NCBI GenBank assembly: GCA_035399865.1
Contig: DAOPJW010000004.1
Span: 1-64,000 of the forward strand
Direction of reading: 5' to 3'
Source: UBA1547 sp035399865
GTDB taxonomy: Bacteria > Patescibacteriota > Saccharimonadia > Saccharimonadales > Saccharimonadaceae
Length of the DNA: 64,000 nt
This document shows positions 52,750 to 61,553 of the stretch, one piece after another. The translations under genes were made by a program, and so were the position numbers. The first letter of the stretch is position 1, and every line of letters starts with the position of its first letter. Under the pieces are notes generated by a model. It had not been told where the DNA came from. It made no database searches and saw only the letters and a list, made by a program, of their open reading frames with translations.

Positions 52750-53181
52750 CTAAAGTAATATTTTACCATTTAAACGCTGTTCGCGTGCTTTATTCGCCCA
52801 CTCATCAGCCAACTCGTTACTAATATTTCCAGCATGTCCTCGAACCCAAATTAATTTAGACTCTGAACGTTTATATATCCAGTACAACTCTTTGACGATA
52901 TCCAGATTTCTAATTTCACCGTTTTTCTTAGTCCATCCTCTCATTTCCCAATTTTCAGCCCATATGTTTATTACATTTATCCAAAATTCACTATCGCTAA
53001 AAACTTGGCACTGCTGACCATTCGCATCATGTATTGCAGTAATTATCGCTTTTCCTTCCATTCGAATATTAGTAGAAAGCATCTCATGACCAACGATTAT
53101 TAATTCTGTTTCTTTTACGACCGCAAATCCTCCTGGCCCAGGATTAGGATTACAACTACCATCAGTATAATAAGTTATCAT
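52750..53181 (-). CDS. rnhA: Ribonuclease HI-like protein
   Basis: The 143-residue protein begins MITYYTDGSCNPNPGPGGFA (first catalytic Asp). It keeps the Glu (NIRMEGKAI), third acidic residue (VFSDSEFWIN) and last Asp (HAGNISNELADEWANKA), plus KLIWVRGHAG. It should cut RNA in RNA:DNA hybrids. The usual Thr-Asn-Asn-x-MEL context is altered. It is six bases downstream of glyQS and is followed by the KwaB-like gene. Confidence 0.88.
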   Translation of the reverse strand: MITYYTDGSCNPNPGPGGFAVVKETELIIVGHEMLSTNIRMEGKAIITAIHDANGQQCQVFSDSEFWINVINIWAENWEMRGWTKKNGEIRNLDIVKELYWIYKRSESKLIWVRGHAGNISNELADEWANKAREQRLNGKILL

Positions 53182-53187
53182 ATCAAC

Positions 53188-54567
53188 CTAAAGCTCACTG
53201 ATTTTAACTCGTTTTTGTTCGGTCGTGTCGCGATCACGAATAGTCACAGTATCATTTTCTAAAGTTTCAAAATCAATCACAATACAATAAGGAGTACCAA
53301 TCTCATCTTGACGACGATAACGTTTGCCAATATTGCCATTATCATCCCACATGACTGCACTATACTTTTTTTTCATTTTTTGATAGACTTCTCTAGCTTT
53401 ATTTACAAGTTCTGGTTTATTTTTCAATAATGGTGATACGGCAAATTTCATTGGTGCCAAATATTCTGGTAATTTTAAATATATACGTTTTTCGCCACCG
53501 ACTTCATCTTCTATGTAGGCTTCCGAAAGAATAGCCATGATAGTACGCTCAACACCAAAAGATGGTTCGATGACATGTGGGACAAATTTTTCGTTAGTAC
53601 CCTTAATCGTATAGTCCATATTTTTTCCAGATTCACGTTGAATATTACATAAATCAAAATCAGTTCGATAAGCAAGACCTAATAATTCTTCGCATCCTAT
53701 CGGAAAATTATATTCAAAATCAATCGTGCGTTTGCTGTAATGGGCTCTGTCTTCTTCAGGAACTTCTAGTTCATGAATTGATTCGTCGGACAATCCGATA
53801 GCTCGACACCATTCCCAAATTAATTTACGCATCATTTCAAAAGATTCTTGCCACTTATCATGATGAACGAAATATTCGATTTCCATCTGCTCAAATTCTC
53901 GAGAACGAAAAACGAAATCACGTGGACTTATTTCATTCCTAAAAGCCTTACCCTGCTGGGCTATACCAAACGGCAAATCTGGATAAAAACAATCGACAAC
54001 GTTTTTATAATTCGTAAAAATACCTTGTGCGGTTTCCGGACGAAGATATACGACACTAGATTGCGATTCGTTGTATTTTAATTTTGTTTCCTTACTTTCT
54101 TCTACAGTGCCATCATCGTTTGTATACTTTGCTTTGAATAAAGGTATCTCTTCTACTGGCCCAATGTGCGTCTTGAACATCATGTTGAATTGACGCGGTT
54201 TATCGAAAGAATCTTCTTTTTTGCAATTTGGACATTTTTTAATATCAACTTTATCAGCACGAAAACGACTATGACAATTTGAGCATTCAACTAATGGGTC
54301 AGAAAAAGTATCGACATGACCACTAGCCTTCCATACTTTTTGATTCATTAATATTGAAGCGTCAACACCAAACATATCATCACGTTCTTCAACGAACATT
54401 TTCCACCAAAGATTCATTACATTACGTTTCAATACAACACCTAAAGGACCATAATCCCATGTACCGCTAAGTCCGCCGTATATTTCACTTCCTTGATATA
54501 TAAATCCACGTCTTTTGCATAGACTTACTATAGATTCCATCTTATTAGCATCATTTTCTTTATTCAT
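53188..54567 (-). CDS. glyQS: Glycyl-tRNA synthetase (homodimeric type)
   Basis: The 459-residue class II synthetase has RRGFIYQGSEIYGGLSGTWDYGP at the start and a zinc ribbon at about 92-115 (ECSNCHSRF and KKCPNCKKED). Motif 2 is visible in FRNEISPRDFVFRSREFEQM and motif 3 in EPSFGVERTIMAIL. A C-terminal anticodon domain follows. TATAAT lies 11 bases before the ATG inside an inverted repeat. It heads an operon with rnhA and the KwaB-like gene. Confidence 0.95.
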   Translation of the reverse strand: MNKENDANKMESIVSLCKRRGFIYQGSEIYGGLSGTWDYGPLGVVLKRNVMNLWWKMFVEERDDMFGVDASILMNQKVWKASGHVDTFSDPLVECSNCHSRFRADKVDIKKCPNCKKEDSFDKPRQFNMMFKTHIGPVEEIPLFKAKYTNDDGTVEESKETKLKYNESQSSVVYLRPETAQGIFTNYKNVVDCFYPDLPFGIAQQGKAFRNEISPRDFVFRSREFEQMEIEYFVHHDKWQESFEMMRKLIWEWCRAIGLSDESIHELEVPEEDRAHYSKRTIDFEYNFPIGCEELLGLAYRTDFDLCNIQRESGKNMDYTIKGTNEKFVPHVIEPSFGVERTIMAILSEAYIEDEVGGEKRIYLKLPEYLAPMKFAVSPLLKNKPELVNKAREVYQKMKKKYSAVMWDDNGNIGKRYRRQDEIGTPYCIVIDFETLENDTVTIRDRDTTEQKRVKISEL

Positions 54568-54571
54568 AACT

Positions 54572-54596
54572 GTTGATTATTATATCAGTAATCAAC
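54572..54596. promoter_or_regulatory. Inverted repeat over the glyQS -10 box
   Basis: GTTGATT and AATCAAC flank 11 bases that include TATAAT on the minus strand. The placement suggests an operator. Confidence 0.5.
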
Positions 54597-54628
54597 ATCA
54601 CAACCATATATTTTTTTATATGAAAAAA

Positions 54629-55303
54629 TTATATTGAAGCATGTTGACGTGCGATTATTAAACAATCTGTTAATACTTCGTCGATACCGCCAATTTGGGC
54701 CAGTGTTTTTATCGATTTACTAGCAATTAATCGAAGTAACTTGATGTGACTGGAAGTTAACTCTCCGTTAATATTTTCTTTCAAACCTCTTTCTGACAAA
54801 TCATAACAATATCTAAGATTCGGTAAGACTTTTTTACCATTAATATCTTTATGTAAGCTTAAACCATATCCAGTAATTAAAGCATATCGCAAATAAAACC
54901 AAGTTTGGATTAATTCAATTTTTATTGAAATCAAATCTAGACCTGATAAAATTTCTACTAGCAAATCATACCAATCGGGGTCATCAGAATTCTCACTAGC
55001 ACTTGATATAATTTTTATCGACGTATAGGCAAATTGTAACCGTTCATAATCTTCTAATATATGATTATAAAAATGTATTAATCTTGCCGAAGTAAGAATA
55101 TCTAGATCGCTCTTCCCTTTTGATATTACTATTTCACAAATAGCAAATAGCTCTATACCGCCTGCTAAACGACTATTCTCTTTTCTTACGCCTTTCGCAA
55201 TTGCGGATACTTTCCCCTCTGGTGTAAGAAACTGTACTATCCTATCTGCCTCGCCATAATTCGTACGACGCAAGACTAAAGCTCTGGTTCTCTTTGATTT
55301 CAA
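54629..55303 (-). CDS. recO: Recombination mediator RecO
   Basis: The 224-residue protein has the N-terminal OB fold: ALVLRRTNYGEADRIVQFL and GKVSAIAKGVRKENSRL with GGIELFAICEI. It has the helical C-terminal domain but no zinc-finger cysteines. RecO helps load RecA onto SSB-coated DNA. It starts at TTG overlapping the TGA of the receiver gene by four bases, so it is translationally coupled to a kinase-receiver pair, an unusual arrangement. Confidence 0.9.
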   Translation of the reverse strand: MKSKRTRALVLRRTNYGEADRIVQFLTPEGKVSAIAKGVRKENSRLAGGIELFAICEIVISKGKSDLDILTSARLIHFYNHILEDYERLQFAYTSIKIISSASENSDDPDWYDLLVEILSGLDLISIKIELIQTWFYLRYALITGYGLSLHKDINGKKVLPNLRYCYDLSERGLKENINGELTSSHIKLLRLIASKSIKTLAQIGGIDEVLTDCLIIARQHASI

Positions 55304-55671
55304 TTTATCAAGCTCCTAATCGCAGACGTTAAATCATCTGGCTTCATTTTTGTTTTGTCTAAAATTAACTGAATTCCATATTTTTTTAATTCATCAATAT
55401 TAAGATTACTACTTAGATTTGAACAAATTATTATCGGTATATTTGCCGTGTCCGTATATGATTGAAGTTCATGAAGTAGAGCAAAGGCAGTATTTCCAGT
55501 CAATAGTATGTCTAAAATTATAATATCTGGAATTTTTTTATCGATTATATCAATGGCGAGTAGAGCGTTTGACGAAGTTTTTACATTATAGCCTGACAAT
55601 TTTAATATTCTAGAATATTGCTCAGATAGCCATTCATCATCTTCAATAATTAATACTTCTTGTTTTTTCAT
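55300..55671 (-). CDS. Single-domain response regulator in the recO operon
   Basis: The 123-residue receiver has ED10-D11-D12, phospho-acceptor Asp54 (IIILDILLTGN), Ser position (IICSNLS) and Lys near LILDKTKM. The usual Pro after the phospho-acceptor (MMP) is replaced by LLT. No output domain. It overlaps the kinase gene by ATGA and recO by TTGA. Confidence 0.88.
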   Translation of the reverse strand: MKKQEVLIIEDDEWLSEQYSRILKLSGYNVKTSSNALLAIDIIDKKIPDIIILDILLTGNTAFALLHELQSYTDTANIPIIICSNLSSNLNIDELKKYGIQLILDKTKMKPDDLTSAIRSLIN

Positions 55672-56408
55672 AATAAACTTAATTGACGAGAAGCTTGTAA
55701 ATCAACATAAAAAGTCGTCCCGTCGCTGTGCCTCAACATACCAACTTTGCCATTCATTAAATCAGCGAACTGACCTGCAATATATAAACCTAAACCGCTA
55801 CTCTGAGGACGAGCAAAAATTGGAGACGGTGCTTCTTTTAATCTTTTTGGTACATTTTTTATTAAATTTTTTGGTAAATTAGGCCCAAAATCACGAACTC
55901 CTAGCCTTATAACATTTCCATTATTTAGTGATTTGATGCGTATCTTGACTGGTAATTCTGTATCACTATAATTTAATGCGTTATCGCAAAAATTTAAAAT
56001 GATACGACGAATTAAATCACGGTTGGCAATCATTAACGGTGAGCGTTTATAATTTGATAGTTCAATTTTTTTGTTATGTGCAGTGTATAAGGGATTAATC
56101 TCGTGAATAATGTCCTCGCAAATTTGTTTTGGATTAATAGGTTCGAGCTTAAATAAAGCATCATCTAATCTAATCGAACGAGTTAAATCACTTGTAAGCC
56201 TTAACCCTCGTTCACTTGTTAATTCAATTTGTTTGATTATTCTTTTCTTATCACAAAGATTTATATTTTCATAATCAAGCATCAAAGCCAACTGGCGTAT
56301 TAATGATAAAGGCGATTTTAATTCGTGTGCAGCTGCAATAAGTGACGGTAACCCATCAGTAAGCATACTGTCGAAAAGTTTTTCGTACTCCCCTCGTGAC
56401 ACACTCAT
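55668..56408 (-). CDS. Small soluble histidine kinase (HK5)
   Basis: The 246-residue kinase consists of little more than HisKA (His28 in AAAHELKSPLSLIRQ) and HATPase_c (FCDNALNYSDTELP, VRDFGPNLP, SSGLGLYIAGQFADL). There are no membrane helices and no sensor domain, so it must be controlled by a partner or be a dedicated phosphatase/kinase in a relay. TACAAT (56418-56423) is nine bases upstream of the ATG. It overlaps the receiver by four bases. Confidence 0.9.
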   Translation of the reverse strand: MSVSRGEYEKLFDSMLTDGLPSLIAAAHELKSPLSLIRQLALMLDYENINLCDKKRIIKQIELTSERGLRLTSDLTRSIRLDDALFKLEPINPKQICEDIIHEINPLYTAHNKKIELSNYKRSPLMIANRDLIRRIILNFCDNALNYSDTELPVKIRIKSLNNGNVIRLGVRDFGPNLPKNLIKNVPKRLKEAPSPIFARPQSSGLGLYIAGQFADLMNGKVGMLRHSDGTTFYVDLQASRQLSLL

Positions 56409-56445
56409 ATAATATTAATTGTATCACGTAAAATTTATTAATTAA

Positions 56446-57102
56446 TTATTCAAATACTATTGTAGCTATTAATTTATCAAAATCGGTCCTAAAAGTATCA
56501 GAATCAGTCCTTATCGTTAATGCCTTATCACGTATTTTTAATATTACGGCTGAACCGCGAATATCATCTGAAAAACTACCGTCATACCTAGTGCCATCAA
56601 CACCATTAACCGTAAAGGTGCTTGATTTTAATTTTCCGTTTTTTACCAATGAATCATATGAAGATATCACATCTACATAATCATCATTTTCTATTAAAAC
56701 TCTGAGGGCAAATTGTTGGCTACTATTGACCGGAAGAACATATCTGGGATTTAAATAAGCCTTATAATCACCACCTTTTGAGGCATCACTTTCTACATAA
56801 ACACTCCAAGTTTTTGGATAACTAAAAGATACTCTTCCGTAATCATCAGGACCAATAAAAGTGGTATTTGGTTCTTTTTCCCGCTCATTAAATTTAGCTT
56901 CGTCTGCTTCGGCTTGCTCTTTCTCTGCCTTAGACACTGCCGCACTTATTTTCGTTTCTACATTTGTTTTTTGTTCAACATAATTCATGTATACCCAAAT
57001 TAAAAAACCAGCCATTATTATTACAAGAACAATAGACACTATCGACGTTATCATCCAACCATTAGTCGATCCATTATCACTACTACTTCTAAATTCAATC
57101 AT
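56446..57102 (-). CDS. Single-pass membrane protein, 218 aa
   Basis: Unrecognised. A short cytoplasmic stretch is followed by one membrane helix (ITSIVSIVLVIIMAGFLIWVY), an acidic/basic coiled segment (about 45-75) and an extracytoplasmic domain of about 140 residues. Its strands resemble PsbP-like lipoprotein domains (FSYPKTWSVYVES and VNGVDGTRYDGSF). ATG 57102 is chosen because the minus-strand TATAAT (57109-57114) ends six bases upstream; the frame is open to 57156 but that part lies beyond the promoter. It is downstream of xseB but has this separate promoter. Confidence 0.65.
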   Translation of the reverse strand: MIEFRSSSDNGSTNGWMITSIVSIVLVIIMAGFLIWVYMNYVEQKTNVETKISAAVSKAEKEQAEADEAKFNEREKEPNTTFIGPDDYGRVSFSYPKTWSVYVESDASKGGDYKAYLNPRYVLPVNSSQQFALRVLIENDDYVDVISSYDSLVKNGKLKSSTFTVNGVDGTRYDGSFSDDIRGSAVILKIRDKALTIRTDSDTFRTDFDKLIATIVFE

Positions 57103-57152
57103 ACGGATATTATACTTGTGCTTAGACTTACTGTAAAGAAGTGCGATTTTTT

Positions 57153-57350
57153 TCAATCAAATTTTTGTTTGACAATATTTATTTCATTTTTTAAGTTGTT
57201 TAAATCTTTTTCAATATCATTAGATAATTTCTCTGCTTCTTTGAATTTCTCTATTGCTTTTTCGATATCAAAATCATCGCTATCAAACCACGAAATTAAT
57301 TCATCTAATTTTGTAATTTTTTCCTTTATACTATTATTTTTCTCTGACAT
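57153..57350 (-). CDS. xseB: Exonuclease VII small subunit
   Basis: The 65-residue all-helical, charged protein has the XseB pattern (LDELISWFDSDDFDIEKAIE and FKEAEKLSNDIEKDL). Its start overlaps the end of xseA by 17 bases. Several XseB chains bind one XseA to form exonuclease VII, which degrades single-stranded DNA. Confidence 0.9.
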   Translation of the reverse strand: MSEKNNSIKEKITKLDELISWFDSDDFDIEKAIEKFKEAEKLSNDIEKDLNNLKNEINIVKQKFD

Positions 57351-58437
57351 TTTTTACCTCCGCTTTTATTATTTTTTCATAGGTTTCAATTTCAATTACA
57401 TTATTCAGTTCAATTTTTCCTCGCAATATTGAGTACCCCCTGAACAATAATATATTTGGATCCAATTGATGTATTGTTTTTTTCGTAGATTTTAATCTGT
57501 TAATATAATTTTCAATATGTAGATTCATTAAATTAATTACTTTTTCTAAATTTGATTTTAAAAATTTTTTTTGCTGAATAATGTTTTGGTTTATTTTAGA
57601 TATTAAATATTTAATCTGTATATGATTCGATTTAATCATGTCATATTTATTAGGAACTAGTATTTGTGCTGCATTGCTTGGAGTAGAAGCACTTACATCA
57701 GCCGCTAAATCCGCTAAACTTTCATTAATTTCATGTCCAACACCCACTATTACAGGTATACGACTTGATGCAATAGCTCTTACTAAAGGCTCGTCATTAA
57801 ATGTCGACAAATCATCTTCACTACCTCCACCTCTGATAATAACTATTACTTCTGATAATTTTTCTTGTTGATTAAAATAATTTAACGCAGAGATAATTTG
57901 ATCTGGAGCATCAGATCCCTGAACTAACGTATTAGCAACATCTATCTTAATACCAGACCATCTATCATTTAATATTTTAATAAAATCAGCATAACCTGCA
58001 GCTTGCGTACTGCTAATCACAGCAATGTGTTCAGGATATTTCGGTAATCTCCTCTTACGTTCTGTTGCAAAAATACCTTCTGCTGATAACTTGTTTTTTA
58101 AAATTTCGAAACTTTTTTTAATCGAACCTTCGCCACTTGGTCTAATAGCTTTGACTGTTAAACTAAATTTACCTTTTTGAGTTAATTTTGGATTAGCAGT
58201 AATTATCACTTTCATACCGTCTTCAATTGGTACTCTAAGTTGCCAGGACATCATGAAGCAACAAACGATTGCTTCATTGTCTTTGATATCAAAAAATATA
58301 TACTTACCTTGATTAATATTAAAGGATGCTACTTCGCCCTCAATCTCGATAACAGGAAAAGCATATTCAAGCGATTGATTAACAATAGCAACAAAATCGC
58401 TAACACTAAATAATGGTTGTAGTTGGGATTTTTCCAT
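57334..58437 (-). CDS. xseA: Exonuclease VII large subunit
   Basis: The 367-residue protein has the N-terminal OB domain (VEIEGEVASFNINQGKYIFF-like), then the catalytic core with AEGIFATERKRRLPKYPEHIAVISS, DRWSGIKI, VIIRGGGSEDDLSTFND and VGVGHEINESLADLAADV with SASTPSNAAQ. The C-terminal coiled coil is shorter than in Escherichia coli (full length there about 456 residues). Its start overlaps the flippase-like gene by 32 bases. Confidence 0.93.
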   Translation of the reverse strand: MEKSQLQPLFSVSDFVAIVNQSLEYAFPVIEIEGEVASFNINQGKYIFFDIKDNEAIVCCFMMSWQLRVPIEDGMKVIITANPKLTQKGKFSLTVKAIRPSGEGSIKKSFEILKNKLSAEGIFATERKRRLPKYPEHIAVISSTQAAGYADFIKILNDRWSGIKIDVANTLVQGSDAPDQIISALNYFNQQEKLSEVIVIIRGGGSEDDLSTFNDEPLVRAIASSRIPVIVGVGHEINESLADLAADVSASTPSNAAQILVPNKYDMIKSNHIQIKYLISKINQNIIQQKKFLKSNLEKVINLMNLHIENYINRLKSTKKTIHQLDPNILLFRGYSILRGKIELNNVIEIETYEKIIKAEVKNVREK

Positions 58438-59449
58438 ATTTGTTGATTGTTAATTGATAAAATATATAGCCAAAAATTATTGTTCCCAAAAGAAGTACGA
58501 CTCGAGCTAATAACGTACCCGCAATTGCCACACCAACTGGAATACCTGCTGATGCAAGAAATGCAATCATTACCGTATCATATACTCCAGCACCACCAGG
58601 GATGGCTGATAATATACCTACGACAGACGATATACCGAAAGCTATGAATAATATCGCAGGGTTGACAGCAGTACCCAATGCACAGAATGCAACGGCAATC
58701 AAAGCAACATCAAGTGTATTTGCTATCAATGACCAAATAAATGGTTTTATTAATATTTTTTTATCTTTTTTTATAGATACCCAATCTTGGTTTATTTCGA
58801 TAAAAAATTTTTCAACTTTTTCGTATTCAAAAGTATTACGTTTCCTGCCTCTGGTTATTTTTGATATTAAAGTATTTACAAAATGAGTGACCCAATTTGA
58901 CATCTTTTTCATTCTTTTTTTGCTATCTATGAAATAGCCAACAAAAACAACTGTCCCAATTGCCAGTATTGCGAACACTACACTAATTACCACAATCATT
59001 TTATTAATTTGATTATCTAAAAATAATGTAATAACTGAACCAAATAATATTACGACAAAACCTAGAAAAGTTAGACCATATCTCAAAAATTGTGCCATAG
59101 TTGAACGACTAATACTTACTCCGTGATGATGTAATAGCCAACTTAAATATGAAAAACCTGCTATCCCACCACTTGGTAATATATGATGAACAAAATTTAA
59201 TTCTAAAGCAATTCTTGTCATTTGCCAGTGAGAAGTATTTTTTAAATCTCCTTTTGTTCTAAGATAAGAAAATATCATTCCAGCTGATGCGTAATAACTA
59301 AGCAATTGTATAGGTACAAGCAGTGATAAAATCCAAATATCTACACTACCTAATAAACCCCAAGCCTGAACAATTTCGTGTCGGCCTAAAAATATCACTA
59401 AAGACAATAATATAAATGTAATTATTGTTACAAAATAGTGAAATGACAT
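58406..59449 (-). CDS. LPG-synthase/flippase-like membrane protein (UPF0104)
   Basis: The 347-residue protein has about eight membrane helices and the family pattern LNFVHHILPSGGIAGFSYLSWLL near residue 90, then AIPGGAGVYDTVMIAFLASAG with LLARVVLLLG. This is the membrane half of MprF / AglD-like proteins that flip or modify lipids. No catalytic synthase domain is attached. A minus-strand TATAAT lies ten bases before the ATG. Confidence 0.8.
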   Translation of the reverse strand: MSFHYFVTIITFILLSLVIFLGRHEIVQAWGLLGSVDIWILSLLVPIQLLSYYASAGMIFSYLRTKGDLKNTSHWQMTRIALELNFVHHILPSGGIAGFSYLSWLLHHHGVSISRSTMAQFLRYGLTFLGFVVILFGSVITLFLDNQINKMIVVISVVFAILAIGTVVFVGYFIDSKKRMKKMSNWVTHFVNTLISKITRGRKRNTFEYEKVEKFFIEINQDWVSIKKDKKILIKPFIWSLIANTLDVALIAVAFCALGTAVNPAILFIAFGISSVVGILSAIPGGAGVYDTVMIAFLASAGIPVGVAIAGTLLARVVLLLGTIIFGYIFYQLTINKYGKIPTTTII

Positions 59450-59502
59450 AACTTCTCTAATTATACCACTAGAAAATTATCTAAAACACGTATAATGGAT
59501 AT

Positions 59503-60690
59503 ATGTATATTGCAATAACTGGTAGACAACCCGCAATTGGGATTGCTGAACTCGAAAAAGTATTTGATAGTGAAAATATAAACCCGATATCACCAGAATC
59601 CGTATTAGTAAATACTAATGAATTTAATATTGAAAATTTTGGAAGCATATTAAAAGCTGGCAAAATAGTTTTCGAAACAAGGCAAATTAATTGGAATAAA
59701 ACGAGTCAAAAAATTATTCAACATTATTTTGATAAATTTTCAAAAATTGATAATAAGATTAGTTTAGGAATAAGTACTTACAATTTTGAAATTAGTGAGC
59801 GTGAAGTACAAAAAACTGGAATAATATTAAAGAGAATGTTAAAAGAAAAAGGTGTTAATTTACGTTTGATACCCAATTCAGAACCATCATTGAGTACTGC
59901 AACTTCCCATCATAATAAATTAGGACTATCCGATAACAAGATAGAACTACTTATAGTCAGGTCTTTTAATGGCGAGGTCTACGTTGCGGAGAGTACGGGA
60001 TCTCAAAATATTACTTCTTATGCTAATCGCGATCAAAAACGTCCGAAACGTGATGCCTATGTTGGTATGTTACCTCCAAAACTAGCTCAAATTATGGTCA
60101 ATCTAGCAGTTGGTAGTAATAAAACATTTAAAAATAATTCTAGAAATAATATCGTACTCGACCCATTCTGTGGAACCGGAGTTATTCTGCAAGAAGCTCT
60201 GTTAATGGGATATACCGCATATGGTACGGATATTTCGGAAAAAATGGTTAATTATACGAAAGAAAATCTTGAATGGCTTTCACGACAATATAAGAAAATA
60301 CCAAATTGGGAAGTTAATCAGTCTGATGCTATGATTGCAAAATGGAAAAAACCGATAGGGACAATCGTAAGCGAAACCTATCTAGGACAACCATTTAGTG
60401 CCCCACCTTCAAAAGAAAAATTGAACGAAGTGAAAAATAACTGTAATCACATAATTAAAGAATTTTTAAAAAATATATACTCACAGATAGAGTCAGGAAC
60501 AACAATCTGTATCGCTGTGCCAACTTGGCGAGATAATGATGGTAACTTCACTCACCTGCCATTGATTACTAAAATTGAAAGTATAGGATATGAGCGTTTT
60601 CATTTTAAAAATATTGTAGATTCAGATTTAATCTATTTTAGGCCCGACCAAATTGTCGCTCGCGAAATTTTAGTATTAAATAAATTATAA
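59503..60690 (+). CDS. Trm11-like SAM-dependent RNA methyltransferase
   Basis: The 395-residue protein has an N-terminal domain of about 165 residues distantly like the Trm11 THUMP/NTD. The Rossmann methyltransferase has the SAM loop VLDPFCGTGVILQEAL and the acidic loop GTDISEKM. In place of the catalytic DPPY there is SETYLGQPFSAPP. It is therefore probably related to tRNA G10 N2-methyltransferases, though the altered motif leaves the target open. TATAAT ends six bases before the ATG (leaderless). It is divergent from the flippase-like gene. Confidence 0.75.
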   Translation: MYIAITGRQPAIGIAELEKVFDSENINPISPESVLVNTNEFNIENFGSILKAGKIVFETRQINWNKTSQKIIQHYFDKFSKIDNKISLGISTYNFEISEREVQKTGIILKRMLKEKGVNLRLIPNSEPSLSTATSHHNKLGLSDNKIELLIVRSFNGEVYVAESTGSQNITSYANRDQKRPKRDAYVGMLPPKLAQIMVNLAVGSNKTFKNNSRNNIVLDPFCGTGVILQEALLMGYTAYGTDISEKMVNYTKENLEWLSRQYKKIPNWEVNQSDAMIAKWKKPIGTIVSETYLGQPFSAPPSKEKLNEVKNNCNHIIKEFLKNIYSQIESGTTICIAVPTWRDNDGNFTHLPLITKIESIGYERFHFKNIVDSDLIYFRPDQIVAREILVLNKL

Positions 60691-60730
60691 TTAGTTTAAT
60701 TATTATTTAATATATTCTTAATTTATACTT

Positions 60731-60750
60731 ATCAGGATCCGACCCTGATA
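60731..60750 (+). repeat. Second copy of the TCCGA-loop hairpin
   Basis: ATCAGG and CCTGAT pair around ATCCGAC. Apart from one G to A change in the left arm it matches the hairpin at 5456-5478, including the loop TCCGA and an upstream CTTAATTT-type stretch. TCAATATTGACA occurs next to both copies. Confidence 0.6.
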
Positions 60751-60756
60751 TCAATA

Positions 60757-60785
60757 TTGACAGCTATAAGAGTATTTGTTACAAT
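60757..60785 (+). promoter_or_regulatory. Consensus promoter of rpmA
   Basis: TTGACA (60757-60762), 17-bp spacer, TACAAT (60780-60785). Predicted leader about 31 nt with AAGGAG before the ATG. The -35 lies in the palindrome TCAATATTGA. Confidence 0.85.
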
Positions 60786-60822
60786 AGCCTTTGATTTTCA
60801 TAGAAATTTTAAGGAGTATAAA

Positions 60823-61095
60823 ATGTCACACGTAAAAGCTGGCGGTACAGCTAAAAATATTCATAATAATGCCGGTCAAAGACTTGGCGTTAAGCGTTTT
60901 GGTGGCCAGAAAGTACGTGCTGGCGAGGTATTAGTACGACAAACTGGTTCAACAAAAACTGCAGGTCCAGGTACTTTTATCAGTCGAGATTATACGATCC
61001 ATGCTTCAGTTGATGGAGTAGTCGGATTTAAAAAAATTAAAAAATGTCGTTTCACTGGTAAGACTGAGTCTCGAACACAAGTTTTCGTTAATTAA
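60823..61095 (+). CDS. rpmA: 50S ribosomal protein L27
   Basis: The 90-residue protein has the L27 signature KNIHNNAGQRLGVKRFGGQK and IIVRQTG-like VLVRQTGSTKTAGP. AAGGAG six bases upstream fixes ATG 60823; the in-frame ATA/ATG-like extension further upstream runs through the promoter. The N-terminus (MSHVKAGG) is direct, with no Firmicutes-type cleavable extension. It is alone, without the usual rplU (L21) or obgE neighbour. Confidence 0.95.
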   Translation: MSHVKAGGTAKNIHNNAGQRLGVKRFGGQKVRAGEVLVRQTGSTKTAGPGTFISRDYTIHASVDGVVGFKKIKKCRFTGKTESRTQVFVN

Positions 61096-61102
61096 TAAAA
61101 AC

Positions 61103-61140
61103 AAAAAGCACCTGTATTTAACTAATACGGTGCTTTTTTA
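61103..61140. terminator. Bidirectional terminator between rpmA and the receiver gene
   Basis: AAAAGCACC and GGTGCTTTT close a hairpin extended by GTATT/AATAC. T-runs flank it on both strands. Confidence 0.88.
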
Positions 61141-61151
61141 TTTGACAAAAA

Positions 61152-61553
61152 TTATTTATTTTCTTCAGGCTTTGGACTGATTCCTAAATAATACTTTACT
61201 CTTTCTACGACATCTCCGATTACGACTTGAGATTTTACAAGATAATCATCGACACCCAAAGATTGAGCCCTTTCTTTATCTTTTGGTTGGCTTAGTGCAG
61301 TTAACATAATGATATGAATGTTGGCAGTCTCAGGGGTATTTCTTAGTATATCTAAAACATCGAAACCACTTATTTTTGGCATCATTGCATCTAATAAAAT
61401 CAAATCAGGTTTAAATTCAACCGCAGACGACAAAGCTTGTTCACCATTGTTAACTTCCCTTATTTCGAATCCCTCCATTTCAAGACGAGATTTATATATT
61501 CCGGATAAAGCTGAGTCATCCTCCACTAATAAGATTTTTTTCTTTATATCCAT
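61152..61553 (-). CDS. Single-domain response regulator
   Basis: The 133-residue receiver has VEDD, phospho-acceptor in LILLDAMMPKISGFD (Asp55), Thr in IMLTALS and Lys in DDYLVKSQVV. It is a close relative of the receiver at 27274. No output domain, and no kinase gene is adjacent. Start ATG 61553 is chosen because TAGTAT lies nine bases upstream and abuts the alternative ATG at 61562. Confidence 0.9.
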   Translation of the reverse strand: MDIKKKILLVEDDSALSGIYKSRLEMEGFEIREVNNGEQALSSAVEFKPDLILLDAMMPKISGFDVLDILRNTPETANIHIIMLTALSQPKDKERAQSLGVDDYLVKSQVVIGDVVERVKYYLGISPKPEENK

